From Megaustenia siamemsis (taxonomy: Eukaryota; Mollusca; Gastropoda; Stylommatophora; Ariophantidae): 64,000 nucleotides of DNA. Below are positions 10,665 to 22,309 of the stretch, piece after piece (the stretch's first letter is position 1; each line of letters begins with the position of its first letter). The notes below the pieces were generated by a model. The model was not told where the DNA came from. It searched no databases and saw nothing but the letters and a program-made list of their open reading frames with translations. The position numbers were made by a program, and so were the translations under genes. The stretch spans positions 58,629,092 to 58,693,091 of the forward strand of contig JAVIAB010000101.1 of NCBI GenBank assembly GCA_032433765.1, in the 5' to 3' direction.

Positions 10665-11954
10665 CAGTAAAGTCTCGATTATCCGGAATGCTCGGGGAAG
10701 AACCCATTCTGGATAATTGAATTTTTCTGGATAATCGAGAGTAAGAAAACCAAACTCAAAATTTATGAAAAACAACTTATGAAAAATTGCAATGCTCAGA
10801 AATATTTAAATTCGTGTGACATTCACTAGCTTTCTCTATCAACATGGGTCCTGATATTGGCATTCCTTTTCTTTTTCTTTCTAAAAACCACACATAAAGG
10901 ACGTCGTCGAGTTTTTCAAATTTTGGCCGTTTCATACTTCGTCTCTGGTGTATATTGTTGCTGCTTTCAGACTCCGACGCAAACTTAAACAACTCATCTT
11001 TTTGATTTCGTATGTCATATAATGTTGAAGAGGCTATGCCAAATTCAGTCATCAAAACGTTGCGATTAACGCCTTTTTCAAGTCTACTAGCGATTTCAAT
11101 CTTCTGGTTCAGTGTCAATACAGTTCGCTTGCGTTTACCTTTGCGGGAAATTGAGGTGTGGTTTGCACTCGCAGAGGCCATTATTTAACACAAAAATGTA
11201 TTCCGTTAAAAAGTATGCACACATGCGTTTATAGCATATCATGTATAATTTATACTGATGGAACGAATTTCAGCTTTCACAAATGTCTGAGACAAACTAA
11301 CGTCAAACTCTGTATCTTACTCTTTTTGAATTTCCAGTCGGTAATTTTTGAACCCTCCCCCTTTCTTCTCACCATCTCTATGTCACTGCACGCCGGCTGC
11401 TCAACCTTTGATTTATTATCATCAAAGTTATGGGCTCTTCAATTTTCACAAACAATACGTCTGCTTCTAATGTTCGGTCAGACTGTCAAACGCCATATTT
11501 TTGACAAATTCATGACCAACTTTAGATCTAAAGCAGGCTATGAGAAAATTAAGCAAATTTGTAAAATCATGTAGATAAGTGTTTTTGGCACGACTAAGAT
11601 TTCCCGACAAAAACATTTAGTCGGGGGAAAAAGTGAAGATATAGACTGTCTGTCGCTTTTACTTGGAATATTTGGAGACACAATGTCTGGATTGAATCAA
11701 ATATGTTCGCTCCTATTTGAAGTATATTACTGTAAATACACTATTGTAAACGCAATATTGTGTAATGATAGAGCCTGTAGAAGTAAGCGCAGCGCACAAA
11801 CCGTGTTGTAGCGTTTTCGATTTCCGGATAAAGGCATTTAATTTAACTGAACAAAACATGATTCAAGCTTTCTCCCTATAATAATAAAAAAAAAAAAAGT
11901 CCGTTAAATTGAGAATTCCGGATTATTGAGTACCGCATAATCGAGACTTTACTG
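10665..11954 (-). mobile_element. pogo/Tigger DNA transposon, deleted
   Basis: A complete 1.29-kb cut-and-paste element. Its terminal inverted repeats are cagtaaagtctcgattatc at 10665 and its complement ending at 11954, both flanked by the TA dinucleotide duplication (10663-10664, 11955-11956) of the Tc1/mariner superfamily. Subterminal copies of tggataat and ccggat occur inside both ends. CAGT ends and a CENP-B-like protein mark the pogo/Tigger group. The transposase catalytic domain is absent, so the copy is non-autonomous and could only move with help from an intact relative. Confidence 0.9.
10777..11181 (-). CDS. Truncated Tigger/Jerky-like transposase N-terminus
   Basis: A 134-residue protein that binds DNA in intact relatives. 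Residues 15-60 form the CENP-B N-terminal (Psq-type) helix-turn-helix: KRKRTVLTLNQKIEIASRLE, then LMTEFGIASSTLYDIR. Residues 85-120 begin the second, CENP-B-type helix-turn-helix: KFEKLDDVLYVWFLERK and GMPISGPMLIEKA. The frame stops soon after, before the DDE nuclease. Intact relatives run to several hundred residues. The start at 11181 gives a normal N-terminus, MASASAN. The frame lies between the transposon ends with ~770 bp of leader. It may be a simple deletion product; a DNA-binding repressor is possible but unproven. Confidence 0.75.
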   Translation of the reverse strand: MASASANHTSISRKGKRKRTVLTLNQKIEIASRLEKGVNRNVLMTEFGIASSTLYDIRNQKDELFKFASESESSNNIHQRRSMKRPKFEKLDDVLYVWFLERKRKGMPISGPMLIEKASECHTNLNISEHCNFS

Positions 11955-11956
11955 TA

Positions 11957-12686
11957 TATCCCAATTCATGCTTCACATAAAGGCAAGTTAATTCTAAGTA
12001 TATCATCTCGTATCCCACACCTGTACTAGAACAATATATTTATTCATCAGTTATATTCTCTAGCTGTTGACTCGTCAGTATTTACAATCGTATCTCCACT
12101 GTTATGAGCTTGATTACGTTTAATGTGAAGACAATTTTACTTTTACACATTATTTTACATTCCAAAAGTATTTATTAGATAGTGTCATGCTTCTTTATCC
12201 TTGACCTAACAGTGATCATCGCTTCAACGTCCCTTACGACTCATCCCTACAATTGATTTCAACATCTTGAGCCTGGCACCTTGACTTATTTTAATTTTGC
12301 TTCATGTCTCCTTCGACAAAAAGTGTGCGAAAAGTGTGATAACAGTTTCACATTTATATCACATTTACAAAACATTACTGACCCCAAATCTCGTTTTGGA
12401 AATATTTTGGGCCTGAAATGGAAGACATTATACATGCCATTGAATGTTACACCTTGGTGCTGAGCACTGCAGTCAGAGATCGACCTTCTACCATAGTCCA
12501 TTCATTCATTAGTCGACTAGTTAGGGGCTTCATGTTTACTTACTAAAAGTGTTAACTAGAAGCTATCTACGTAATAGTTGTGTAGGTCACAAAGATGGAG
12601 ATGATGATGTGATATTTAATGACGATATTACACACTGTACATTCAGTCTTTAGAATAATAAGTTTTGATTGGTTGTGTGTTCATTG
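11957..12686. other. No gene seen
   Basis: Flanking DNA of the pogo element with no supported gene or repeat. Confidence 0.55.
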
Positions 12687-12999
12687 TCACAGTAGAAAGT
12701 TTTCAATCAACTTTTCAATAAATTGATTAACATCACAATTATCATATTTGTCACTCTCTTTGGTTCCCAAGTCTTCAACCTGAGTTATGTACCTTGACTG
12801 CACCTTCTCCCTGAGTCTGTACAACATACCGTCTCTGTGTCTGGACTGTTTTCTATCCCCGCATCCAATCAAAGGTACTATTTGTTCATTGTCCTCATTT
12901 AAAGTTTGGTTAAATGTCAAAGTTACATTTGTAGATATCATGTTCCTGGGCAATTCGTCAAACAAACACATATCGCTCTGGTTCGCATTTCCAAATGTC
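12687..12999 (-). other. Orphan ORF, possible exon
   Basis: The minus strand is open from just after a stop near 12999 to a stop at 12687, giving about 100 residues. The first Met is at 12971. It begins TFGNANQSDMCLFDELPRN and ends QFIEKLIENFLL. Composition is protein-like, rich in charged and polar residues, with MLYRLREKVQSRYI in the centre. I do not recognise the family. An acceptor-like ctgcag lies just upstream on the minus strand, so it could be a terminal exon, but there is no good pyrimidine tract and no AATAAA close downstream. It may equally be chance or an old element. Confidence 0.25.
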
Positions 13000-13089
13000 T
13001 ACCTGGTCTGCAGACCTAATACTGTTATACCCGGTTAAAGGTGAAAAACTACACTTTCATCACTAAAAGGGAGAAATAGCTACGTATTA

Positions 13090-13278
13090 AGTAGACTACG
13101 GGTATTTTCTTTCTCTCTTTCACTCTTTTTTTATTCATTTCTTTCTTTTTCATCTTTCTCTCTTTCTCCTTCCCTTTCATTCATTCTTTGTTTTGTCTTC
13201 TTCTACTTCAGCAATCAGTAATTGTTATGCATTTAGACATTTAGACATTTAGACATTTAGACATTTAGACATTTAGAC
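13090..13278. repeat. Pyrimidine-rich DNA and (ATTTAGAC)n
   Basis: A CT-rich stretch (13108-13205) leads into six tandem copies of the 8-bp unit atttagac at 13230-13278. The unit is not a telomere repeat. Confidence 0.9.
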
Positions 13279-13582
13279 CAGCTTGGTCAGCGAACAAGAT
13301 GGTGCGTTTGAGGTCATCACCGGTTCACCATAACTTGTCATGTTTCAGTGGGACATATTTGTGTTCTCAGACTTGCGTCTGTTTTTAGCTCTGTCTTTAA
13401 ATCATTGGCGCAGTGAGTGATCTGGCAGCGTTTTAAACTGTTAAATTTTGTTGATAGCTTTCTATCTTTCTTTCTTTATGGTTTAGCTTTTCCTTCCCCA
13501 TGTATATTACATAGATCAAACGTGAAACCCCGACAAATACGCATATTTTATCAGTGTGAAGAACATAACAATGTTTAATTTC

Positions 13583-13594
13583 ACTCACTCTCTC

Positions 13595-13641
<47 letters not shown>

Positions 13642-13658
13642 ATATATATATATATATC
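13583..13658. repeat. (TC)n(TA)n compound microsatellite
   Basis: A run of TC dinucleotides passes into a short TA run at about 13640. Confidence 0.95.
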
Positions 13659-13659
13659 A

Positions 13660-14039
13660 TTCCACGCAGTTTCTGCGTAATTTCTTGTCTATCTCGCCAC
13701 TGATGTACTAGAACACTATGTTTATAGCATCAACTATGTTCCCCAATCTCTATCAGAAAGCAACAATCGTGTCTACCCTGCAACAACCCATTACCTTTCA
13801 AATGCCATCAGTTTGATGGAGTTTAATGTCGAAGACTATGTTCTCGCAGCGCATAATTTTACATTAGGAAAGAAATGGCAGAAACAAATCAACTTTTTTT
13901 CATGAATCCTGATGTCGTCCAACAAAATAAATCCTCGCATTTATTCATCTTTATCCCATCGTTGGTGTGCTATGATGTCACACTGACCTGTTCTGATTTC
14001 AGATATCTCGGTCTGCTATGTCTACTGAGTTTTTTAAGC
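13660..14039. other. No gene seen
   Basis: No convincing coding sequence or repeat. Confidence 0.5.
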
Positions 14040-14620
14040 TGTCGTGCTCTGGCTCATATTTCCCATGCAACTCCCTCTATTTTGTTTTCCTGGCTTGTTT
14101 CAGGTTTGTTTTGATTTCTTTGAGGCTCTGGGGTTGGATGGACTGCTGCCACCAGTTTTTGCGAGATTATATATTTTGTAGTGGTCACAGATGTCACAGT
14201 ATGCTGGTATCTAATGCAGGACTAGTTCTGTCTTTTATGACATCGAACTTATTTTATTATTTATTTCTTGAATGTTTCCTGTTTCTTGATTGCTGTTGCT
14301 TGTATGACTAACGTTGCATTTATAATGATGACAAGTTTTTAACTTGGGAATTTTGTTTATTAAGAATGTTTGTGGCTGTGTGGAGTGCCTTAGAATCTGC
14401 TCTAAAATGTATGTACTTGTCTGTCTATCTACTTTGGTAGGTTATACAGATGTCACTGCGTCTTTTCTTCGAAACTTATGTTGCAGATCCATCTGTTAAA
14501 ACCTGTGTCTATGTATCTCTGGAATATTTTTCCTCGCCTCGAGCATGGTAAGTTTTAGGGCTTTCATTTCTGCAGCAACCATTACTGTAGAAACCCTGCT
14601 GATGATTTTTATACAATTGA
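14040..14620 (-). pseudogene. Family A RNase H relic
   Basis: A heavily decayed copy of the family A C-terminal half. On the minus strand near 14510 the frame reads EYSRD, then TQVLTDGSAT, then VSKKRRS, matching EYPQDLWIRVYTDGSAQNAVKNGG spaced as in the copy at 5.1 kb. Downstream, plus-strand phrases gtgtggagtgcctta (14374) and ggtatctaatgcagga (14206) match tagtgcctggagtact (4840) and ggtatccaatgcaggg (4761). Stops break every frame. The order of matches agrees with the intact element, which supports homology over chance. Confidence 0.6.
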
Positions 14621-14624
14621 ATGA

Positions 14625-15835
14625 TAGCTCTGCCGTACTGACAAAACTAAATTCTATTGACAGCCTTGTAATTGATTTTGCACTTTAAGTCGCTAAAAAC
14701 GTGATATTGAATTATTGTTTACTGTAAACACAGAGATAAACCTTCTCAGCTAAAAGGTGTATCTGAGAGATGTGCCCTCGGTGAACATTGTCATTAATTA
14801 TACCTCATAAAAACAACAGCACAAAGCCTCTGTCTCTCTCTCTCTCGCTCTCTATCTCTTTCTCGTAGCTCATTACATAAAGTCAATGCTTCATTATCAG
14901 ACAGTGATGCCTAGTGGTTATGTAATATCGCACTTTTAGAGAGGACGTAACCGCTTAGTCTAATTTCCGAGTTTACATAAAACAGTCACCTATGATCAAA
15001 CATAAATTGGACACAACAAGATCCGATTGCAATGACACTAGTTAAATGGCCCAGAAGATCGCCGTAATACTGGATTCTACTGCAGTAATTGTTGTCGTTT
15101 GTTTGTTTTCTTGTCTCTAAGTGTATCACCATTTCATGTCAAAAGGGCCAAGAGTCAACATAATATATGGTCGTTAAAAAAAAGCGTAGAAGAGAGCTCC
15201 GAAAAATATAATTTTCAACGAAATTTGAATTGTCGTCAGCTAAAGGCACATTTCACAGGGTAACTTATTTCTCTCTATCTATCTCCCACTATCTCCTCTT
15301 TCGCTGTCTCTCTCTCTACTATACATAACACAAGAACAAGAGCTTGGGAGAGAATAATGCACTACATCTTGAACATAATAATTTTTCGCCAGGAACGATC
15401 ACCAGTTAACGTCTTCAAATAAAATATGCAGCAGTTACCCAAGATAATTTGTTCATGTCTTTAGACCTAGTTATTTGGTGACTCGACTAGCATCCCCACT
15501 TCATGTCGGAGACCCAAAACTTTCCTAAACCTGAAAAAATGGAACAACAGATTTCATCTACAATTGTCCACAACTATAATTAATAACTACAATCGAAGCT
15601 TTCTTCTGTAATTGTTGGTATTGTCATTGTAGAAGAAGTTCATTTTTTTGTTCTTAATGTCGTTCTTTAAATTTATATTTCCCTGCCTCAAAATGTGAAG
15701 CTACAAAAATCATATCTCAAAATAACAAATCTTAAATTAATTATATTCTAGAACCAGTGTGTTTTGTAATATACGTTATGTAAGTTTATGAACAAGTAAA
15801 GGTGTAAAACAAGTAGAGGAATTAAAATGCCTGGG
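14625..15835. other. No gene seen; short TC-rich tracts
   Basis: Unremarkable AT-rich DNA. CT-rich simple tracts lie at 14829-14867 and 15271-15318. Confidence 0.5.
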
Positions 15836-15839
15836 CCTG

Positions 15840-16440
15840 GCAAACTACAATTTACAAACATAAGAGACAGTCTCAAGATGCATCAAAGCTTGTCAAATCA
15901 TTGGACATTTATCACCACTATTGTCCAACAAGAGAAAAAAAAACTCTAGAAGTAAAACGGACACTGTACAATACAGTCTTCATCCCATCGTTGTGCTACC
16001 AATGCCACACCTAGACCCTAGATGCAAGAACAAAAAGACAAATAAACTCTACTGAGATTAAATGTGTTAGGCGGATGGCAGGAAACTGCCTGAAAGACAC
16101 AATTAGAAATAAAGAACTGAGAAAAAAAAACTAGGAATAGCAACTTCCATAGAATAATTAAAGAAACAACAGATAAAATGGTTTGTTTACGTGACAAGGC
16201 AGAGTGATCAAAACACAACACAACGAGCACTCAATAAACGTTTCGAGAACACCAGACCCAAGGATCGACCGCGTAAAAGATGGATCGATGGAATATTAGA
16301 AGCACTAGGAAACATAACAGCAGAAGCGTACAGAAGAACAAACGCCATCAAATGATATCTCCCCTCGTCGCTGAATGGCAAATGAGGAGGGAAGAAGATG
16401 AAGAAGATGAAGATGTAAAGGTGATGAAGAAATTGACTTT
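15840..16440 (+). pseudogene. Family C 3' fragment
   Basis: A 5'-truncated copy of the C-terminal part of the family C polyprotein. Frames show KACQIIGHLSPLLSNK, KRTLYNTVFIPSLCYQC, TEIKCVRRMAGN and RNKELRKK. These match KACHVIGQVSTLLKNK, KRAIYKSIFLPTLSYQC, TEMKCVRRMTGN and RNTDLRKK in the near-complete copy at 40.5 kb. Stops and a frameshift near 16130 kill it. The 3' end is a (GAAGAT)n tail at 16385-16420. Confidence 0.8.
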
Positions 16441-16489
16441 TTTTACAACCAGCTAGAGACAGTCACGGATCACTGTAAATCCCAAGAAA

Positions 16490-17850
16490 TAACGTTTATA
16501 ATAGGTGATTAAATGCAAATGTGAGAACAGATAGAGTGCAAAATGTCACTTGAGTACAAAACCTAGAAGAGAAAAATAACATATAGGATAGATCAATAGA
16601 TTGGGCAAAGGCACATTAAATTATTATTGGTAACTTCAAGTTCAAGCAACCGTAGACAAATATGGATATAGAAAAGCCCAGACAACAAAATACATAATCA
16701 GACTGATTTATACAGGTACAGAGAAAACAAGGGAGCCGCGATAGCTCAGTGGTTAGTGAACTGGATTACCACGGACAAGGGGTAGGGTTCGATCCCAACC
16801 GACGGCTCCGGGTTCACCCAGCCTTAAATGGGTACCGGATTTTTTCTGGGAAAGTAAAGCAGCACGGGCGTAATACTGACCATATTACCCCACAAATCAT
16901 GTGCTGAAGGTCTGTAAAATATAGGGTCACTAACACCATATTTCCCTATACACCACTTGGCGTGACGGGGGGTACTTTACTTTTTTTTTTACAGAGAAAA
17001 CAAATAATAATAAATGGTGGAATAACAATTGGAGGTCATAATATAGATAATCTAGCGTGTACTGATGATCACTTTGTATTCGCTAGGAGTGAACAGGAGT
17101 TACAAGAAATGTTAGACACTATAGTGAAAGAAAACAAAAATAAAGGACTGAACTTTAATAGCAAAAAGCCAAAAAAAAGTAATGGTAACAACAAAGAAAA
17201 ATACATGACCGCAATTCACAATAATGATAAGTGGAAAAATATTAAAATAGGTAAAAATATTTAAATATTTTGAAACATTGTTATCCTCAAGTGGTCGATG
17301 TACAACAGAGAGAGATGCTGTTTGGCAGGGGCAAAAGAGATTTAAAAAAAAAATAGGATGGTACTGTGCAATCCATTTGTGACAACAAAAACAATAAGAA
17401 TTCTTAAATGTTATATAGAGCCAGTCTTAACATGTGGATGTGAATTAAGGACAATAAGACAACATGTAAGAAAACCACTGGAACTTGTAGAAATGTGGTT
17501 TTATTGAAGAATTTTGAGAATACCATGGACAGCTAAGAAGAAAACTGAAAACGTTTTGAAAGAGGCCAAAGAAAAAAGAGAGCTAATTGCCAATATTAGG
17601 AAGAAACAATTATCATTTTACAACCATGTAATGAGAAGAGAACAGCTGGAAGATTGTGTGTAACAACTGGAAAAATCGAGGGACGAAGAGATAAGAGGAA
17701 AGTAAAGAGAAAATATATCGGGCAGTTTAAAAGAATAGCTTGTCAGAAGGTGAACAACAGAAATGATAAATAACTGTCGAGATCTAAAGTTGTGGAGAGA
17801 CATGATCACCTACGCCAGCATGAACTGTGCTTGATGTTGATGATGATGAT
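16490..17850 (+). pseudogene. Family D LINE, internally deleted
   Basis: An RTE-like element with part of its endonuclease joined to its RT palm. Before 16718 the frames read DWAKAH, IIGNFKF, then SPDN, HNQTDL, a typical APE nuclease core and C-terminal stretch. After the SINE, ITIGGHNIDNLACTDDHF starts the RT palm with ACTDD in place of YADD, followed by KCYIEPVLTCGCE, ILRIPWTAKKK and a final YASMNCA before a GAT-repeat tail (17835-17855). The fingers and start of the palm are missing, so the element suffered an internal deletion. A SINE sits at 16731-16990. Confidence 0.7.
16731..16990 (+). mobile_element. SINE-1 copy 1 (tRNA-derived), full length
   Basis: A 260-bp SINE flanked by a perfect 13-bp TSD, acagagaaaacaa (16718-16730, 16991-17003). 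The head is tRNA-like: acceptor arms ggagccg/cggctcc pair perfectly, with a pol III A box tagctcagtggttag and B box gggttcgatccc. The anticodon arm does not fold, so it is not a working tRNA. The body has gggtaccgg, gtaaagcagcacgggcg and taatactgacc; the tail ends tactttactttt plus a T run. Three other copies in the window are nearly identical. It splits a family D element. Confidence 0.93.
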
Positions 17851-17854
17851 GCAG

Positions 17855-18467
17855 TATGTAAACATTAAAAACAAGATAGGGGAGATAATCAAGGACATAT
17901 GTTGTAAAATAAAAGAGATACATTTAAAGGGGATCATAGCTTAGACAGAGCTTAGAGCTTGAGGACACACCATTTTGTGTCGATGGAAATATACTTGTGC
18001 TGCCTTTACAAGACGCTACTAAATACCTCAACTACTGATTGCTTTGTATGTAAGACATAAATGAAATGTAATTCATATTTTATGTTAAACACTTCATGTG
18101 TATTACAGGTTATTATTGAAGGAGGAGAGCGAGAGGTAGAGAGAGTAATAAAGAAAGAGACAAAGACGAAGAAAGAAACTATGCTGGTCATAACAGTGCT
18201 AATCAGTTGTACAACGGATTTTTACAGCATGAAAACAAGATAAAAATATCTGAAAGTAAAAACTGTATATTTGCATTGTCTCTGAAAAATGTGTTTTATG
18301 GGCGTAATTTTGATAAATGCAGTGAACATTACGTCTGTTTTAGCATACAAGTACTGTTATATCCCACACCTAATTATAACTAAATGATCATTAAGGCGTT
18401 CACTTGGGGTCAGAGCCGACCACACATTTTCTATAGACGAGATCACTGATGATCCCATTGTATACAG
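17855..18467. other. No gene seen
   Basis: No supported gene. A purine-rich GAGA stretch lies near 18120-18180. Confidence 0.5.
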
Positions 18468-18595
18468 TGGATAGACAAAGCAGGACACATTACAGCAGTA
18501 GAAGAGTAAAGATACAAGACCAACAAATGTATATACCCCTCTACTCTAAAAGACAAATGAGGAGGTAAAGAAGATGAAAATGAAAAGTTTCCTTA
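18468..18595 (+). mobile_element. Family C terminal fragment
   Basis: About 125 bp matching the extreme 3' end of family C: gtggataga, acattacagcagtagaag, tacccctct and caaatgagg in the same order as 16285-16390, ending in a GAAGATGAAAATG tail. It is the remnant of a very short insertion. Confidence 0.6.
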
Positions 18596-18599
18596 TTGA

Positions 18600-19690
18600 T
18601 TCAATGTAACCGAGTATCATGTCAACTTGATCGATTGAACCCAATCATTTTATATAGTCAACATGTTTTCGTTTCGCTTTACCGTCTTATTTGCCTGTTT
18701 TTGTAATGTTTGCAGTGTGAAATGTCAAGATCAATATATCGTTTATTACATCATTTCAAAACTAATAAATTATTTGCAGATTTATAGCAAACAACTCATG
18801 TGTTCTGCTGCTGCTCCATTTTGACATATTATTTTCTGTTCTCACTAACAATACCATCTATAGACTGATGGACCTTTTGAGAAGGATTCACTTCTACATC
18901 GCGCAACATTATCTATGCCATCTTATATAAACGATGTAAGATGATCTGAATGTGCCAATCAGGACGCCGTCACCGCGTAAATGCCGGAAACAGCTGAAAG
19001 ACATTCTAGGAGATTGGAGGCATCCCAAGGTCATACCACTGCACCTACAAGGGTAAGTTACTGGCCTGTTGTCGTGTTCTTCTGACAGTCGCACCAATTC
19101 ACTCTAGAGAATAGTCTGATGGGCCACAAGGGTTTCTTCACCCATCAATGTATCCTACAGTCATAGATAATATAGTAGCACTCTCTCTTCCCACACCTTT
19201 CCCACTTTCCTCTATCACTCCTATTTCCCTTGCTTTCCCCCTCTCTCCACTTCTTTCTTTTCTCCCCTGCTCCTGTTTAGGCCCTTCATAACTTGACGTG
19301 ATCTCCCCAGGCGATATTCATGATCTATATTACATATATGTGATTACGTTGGCACTCTTCCACTGAAATATTGAACCCTATTGTCTAACTTACATTTAAA
19401 ACTACAGCAGCACTGTTATTGTTGACTTGATCTACAATTACACTTATTATCATTAGCAAAACCTTTTATGTCACTTTATATTTCATTTCTAATTTACCCT
19501 CCCAATCACTACAACACCATGCAACCCAGTCCTTCATAAACCCCCTATTATGCCTCCTTTGTCGCCATGGTATCTGACTAACGCCAGGCATCGTTTGTTC
19601 TTTTTACTCCATATTTGCACTTGTCTCTAGTGGTTATCTATGACACTCTTGACTGCCTCACACCTCATTCACTACCTTATTTCGTCCAAC
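18600..19690. other. No gene seen; pyrimidine-rich block
   Basis: No coding sequence recognised. A CT-rich block lies at 19177-19275. Confidence 0.5.
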
Positions 19691-19691
19691 G

Positions 19692-19693
<2 letters not shown>

Positions 19694-19750
<57 letters not shown>
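19694..19750. repeat. (TA)n microsatellite inside RTE copy
   Basis: About 27 TA units end the RTE coding sequence immediately after its motif A (YEKVFD). No downstream RTE sequence is recognisable on the other side. Confidence 0.95.
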
Positions 19751-19751
<1 letters not shown>

Positions 19752-19753
<2 letters not shown>

Positions 19754-22285
19754 ACATAATGCCATATCAAATACCTTTTCGTAATCTATGAATCCAATAT
19801 AAAGTGGGGACTGTAGTTCTAAACTATGTTCAACCATTATACGGAGAGTATTTATTTGATCAGCACATGTTCTGTTGTTCCTAAAACCTACTTGTTCATC
19901 TCTCAAATGTTTCTCTATGGCCTATTTTAGTCTCTCCAGAATGATTCTCCTTAATATTTTTCCTGGCACTGATAGTAGCATAATTCCCCTATAATTTGTG
20001 CACTTCTCTAAATGTCCTTTCTTTGGTAGTTTGATCACATAACCATTCCAGTCTTTATGTATTTCTTCCCTCTCCCAAATTGTATCTAATAGATTATGTA
20101 ACATCTCGGTAGAGGTGTTAATATCTGCTTTGATGGTTTCCGAAGGAATTTCATCTGGTCCTGTGGCTTCACCGTTTTTTAATAGTTTGATGGCTTTCAT
20201 TATTTCTTCTTTGCTTGATTTTCCACAGTTAACGTGTAACTTTTCTTCTGCTGGTAGTATATGTGGAGGATTATTTGAGCCGGGTCTGTTCAAAAGTTCT
20301 CCAAAGTGCTCTTTCCATCTCTCCATTTCTTCCCTTATATTACTAAGCAGATTTCCTTTCTTATCAATAATAAAGGCAGTGGTATGTTTGTATTTTCCAG
20401 TTAATTTCTTTGTTGTACAGTTCTTTCATATTCCCTTTATTTGCTGCTTCTTCTGCCTCTTTAGCTAGTTCATCAACATATTTCCTCTTATCCCTTTTAA
20501 TACATCTTCTCACTTCTTTATTCTTTAAGCTTCCTGTGTCTTGTCTTTATTACTTCTCGTTTTGCTTTTATTTATGTCTGCTTTCTTGTTCTTTCTCTCT
20601 TTAATTTTATCCAGGGTCTCTGCCGTCATCCATGCATTATTCTGGCGTTCCGTTTTCCCCAGCGTTTATTCGCATTTCTCTTTCCATATATCATTTACCT
20701 GTTTCCAATGATCTTCTATATTTATTGTATTTTCTAGTTGTTGGAGGATTTTGTATTTGTTTGCTATTGTGACTGCGAATTTATCTTTAATTTCTTGCTC
20801 TTTAAGAAAACCTACATAGAAAAAATGTTCTACCCTAATTCGTTGTAGTACATCTGTTCAGTTTAATTTTAAATTTGGCTATCAGAAGATGATAATCTGA
20901 AGCTACATCTGCCCCTCTAAATACTTTTACATCCTGTAAGAATGACTTAAACGTATTATTATAAATGCAAATGTCGTGGTCAATGCGGAGGTCAACGGTC
21001 TCATCTGGGATCAAATCGACGAGAAAGATGCAGTCATCTATACCGACGGATCTGTAATACGACACCAAAGAAGTGCATGGGATTGTACAGCAGGCTCGAC
21101 AGGCAGAATAGTCAAGGAAGAAGTGGTGCATAAATTATGACGATTAATTATTCGATGAGCATGATACGAAAAGTGGAGGCGGGATCTGTACGTAGGCAAT
21201 GTGAAGACTCATTGCAGAAGTCAAAATTACTTAAGGTCACCTTTGTCTAAATCCCAGGACATGCTGGAATCCTGGGAAATGAATAAGTGCGAACAGGTTG
21301 GCTAACTGTGCTATTATTGTGGACGGTCAACCAATGGATCGGGCGGATAATCATCAATGCCCTCCGGGAAGTTGAAAGGACAAAGGACTTCGATAACCAT
21401 GAGTCCACGTTACTCCTTCGGATGAAAAGATGGGAGTTAGGATGGGCACTGCCAGAAACAAGAAACTTAGTGGGCGTGTAAGAAGACCAATCAACTAACA
21501 CAGAACTGGAGTCGTTAGTCGCTGGACGCTTCGTGACTAGCTGATGAGGGGATCTGAGCACCTATGTACATGTTCGGAGTGCAATGATGATGACCCGTTA
21601 ATAACTCAAAAACTCAATACATTTGTGATCATTTTATTTTCCGTTCTATGATTTGGTGATATCCATGTAGCTTTATGTATTATTTTATGTTGGAATATTT
21701 TTTCACCTACACTCATTTGATTAAGGGCACAAAAATTCACAAATATTTCTCCATTCTCGTTTATATCTCCATATTTCCATGTTTTCCCATAATCTCTTCG
21801 AAGCCTGTGTTGTCTGATCCTACTTTAGCATTTAGATCTCTCATCAAGATTATAATATACTTGGCTCGTCTTTCGTCCATATAACATTCTAACTGTTTAT
21901 ATAATTCATCGTATCATTGTTTGGTATATAATACTGGATAATGTGTAATTTTATTTTGTTTTGTGTTGTTTTAAATGTTGCTCTTATTAGTCTTGGCCCT
22001 ACCGCGTCACATTCTACTAGTGTCTTCTATGCATTCCTTGATAACATTATAGCTACCCTTTTAATATGATGTGCTCCAGGTTCCTAATGTCCTGATGATA
22101 AAATCATCTATCATGTGTTTAGTTTTATTCTTTTCGTGCCTAGCCATCTTGTTTCACACATTCCCAGAATAATTAGCTTACACATTTTAAAATTAACATA
22201 TGTTATCATCCGATACATCTCCCTTTCGTCTCATCATTTCTTCTTTGTTTTATCATAAATGTAGTAGATTTATCTTAATTTCGTT
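19752..22285 (-). pseudogene. RTE copy split by family B
   Basis: A minus-strand RTE element. From 22.2 kb downward the endonuclease reads MCKLIILGMCETRWLG, DAVGPRLIRA and LNAKV/GSDNTGFEEIMGKHGN near 21.8 kb. The frame is cut by a family B insertion (20978-21612) and resumes with HDICIYNNTFKSFLQDVKVF and GADVASDYHLLIAKFK. The linker and RT follow: MERWKEHFGELLNRPG, GPDEIPSETIKA, IKLPKKGHLEKCTNYRG and DEQVGFRNNRTCADQ, up to GFIDYEKVFD, where a (TA)n array truncates it. The palm, thumb and C-terminus are lost. Several in-frame stops confirm it is dead. Confidence 0.8.
20978..21612 (+). mobile_element. Family B fragment, copy 2 (nested)
   Basis: A 5'-truncated family B copy with RNase H and tail only. 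DEKDAVIYTDGSVIRH appears at 21025-21070, later ILGNE, VRTGWLTVLLLWTV and VNQWIGRIIINAL, then the tail gtgcaatgatgatgacccg. It lies inside the minus-strand RTE endonuclease; target sequences caaatgtcgtggtca (20967) and catttgtgatcat (21624) on each side look like a diverged TSD. Because it is nested it is younger than the RTE copy. Confidence 0.75.
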
Positions 22286-22309
22286 GTTCGTTTGCATTGT
22301 TTTCTTTTT

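Noticed and set aside
11158..11574. A 138-codon plus-strand frame inside the pogo element
   Set aside because: It is partly antisense to the transposase fragment and shows no domain.
13230..13278. (ATTTAGAC)n as an interstitial telomere
   Set aside because: The unit is not TTAGGG or a known variant, and only six copies exist.
16731..16810. A functional tRNA gene at the SINE-1 head
   Set aside because: The anticodon arm does not fold, four near-identical copies exist, and three have TSDs.
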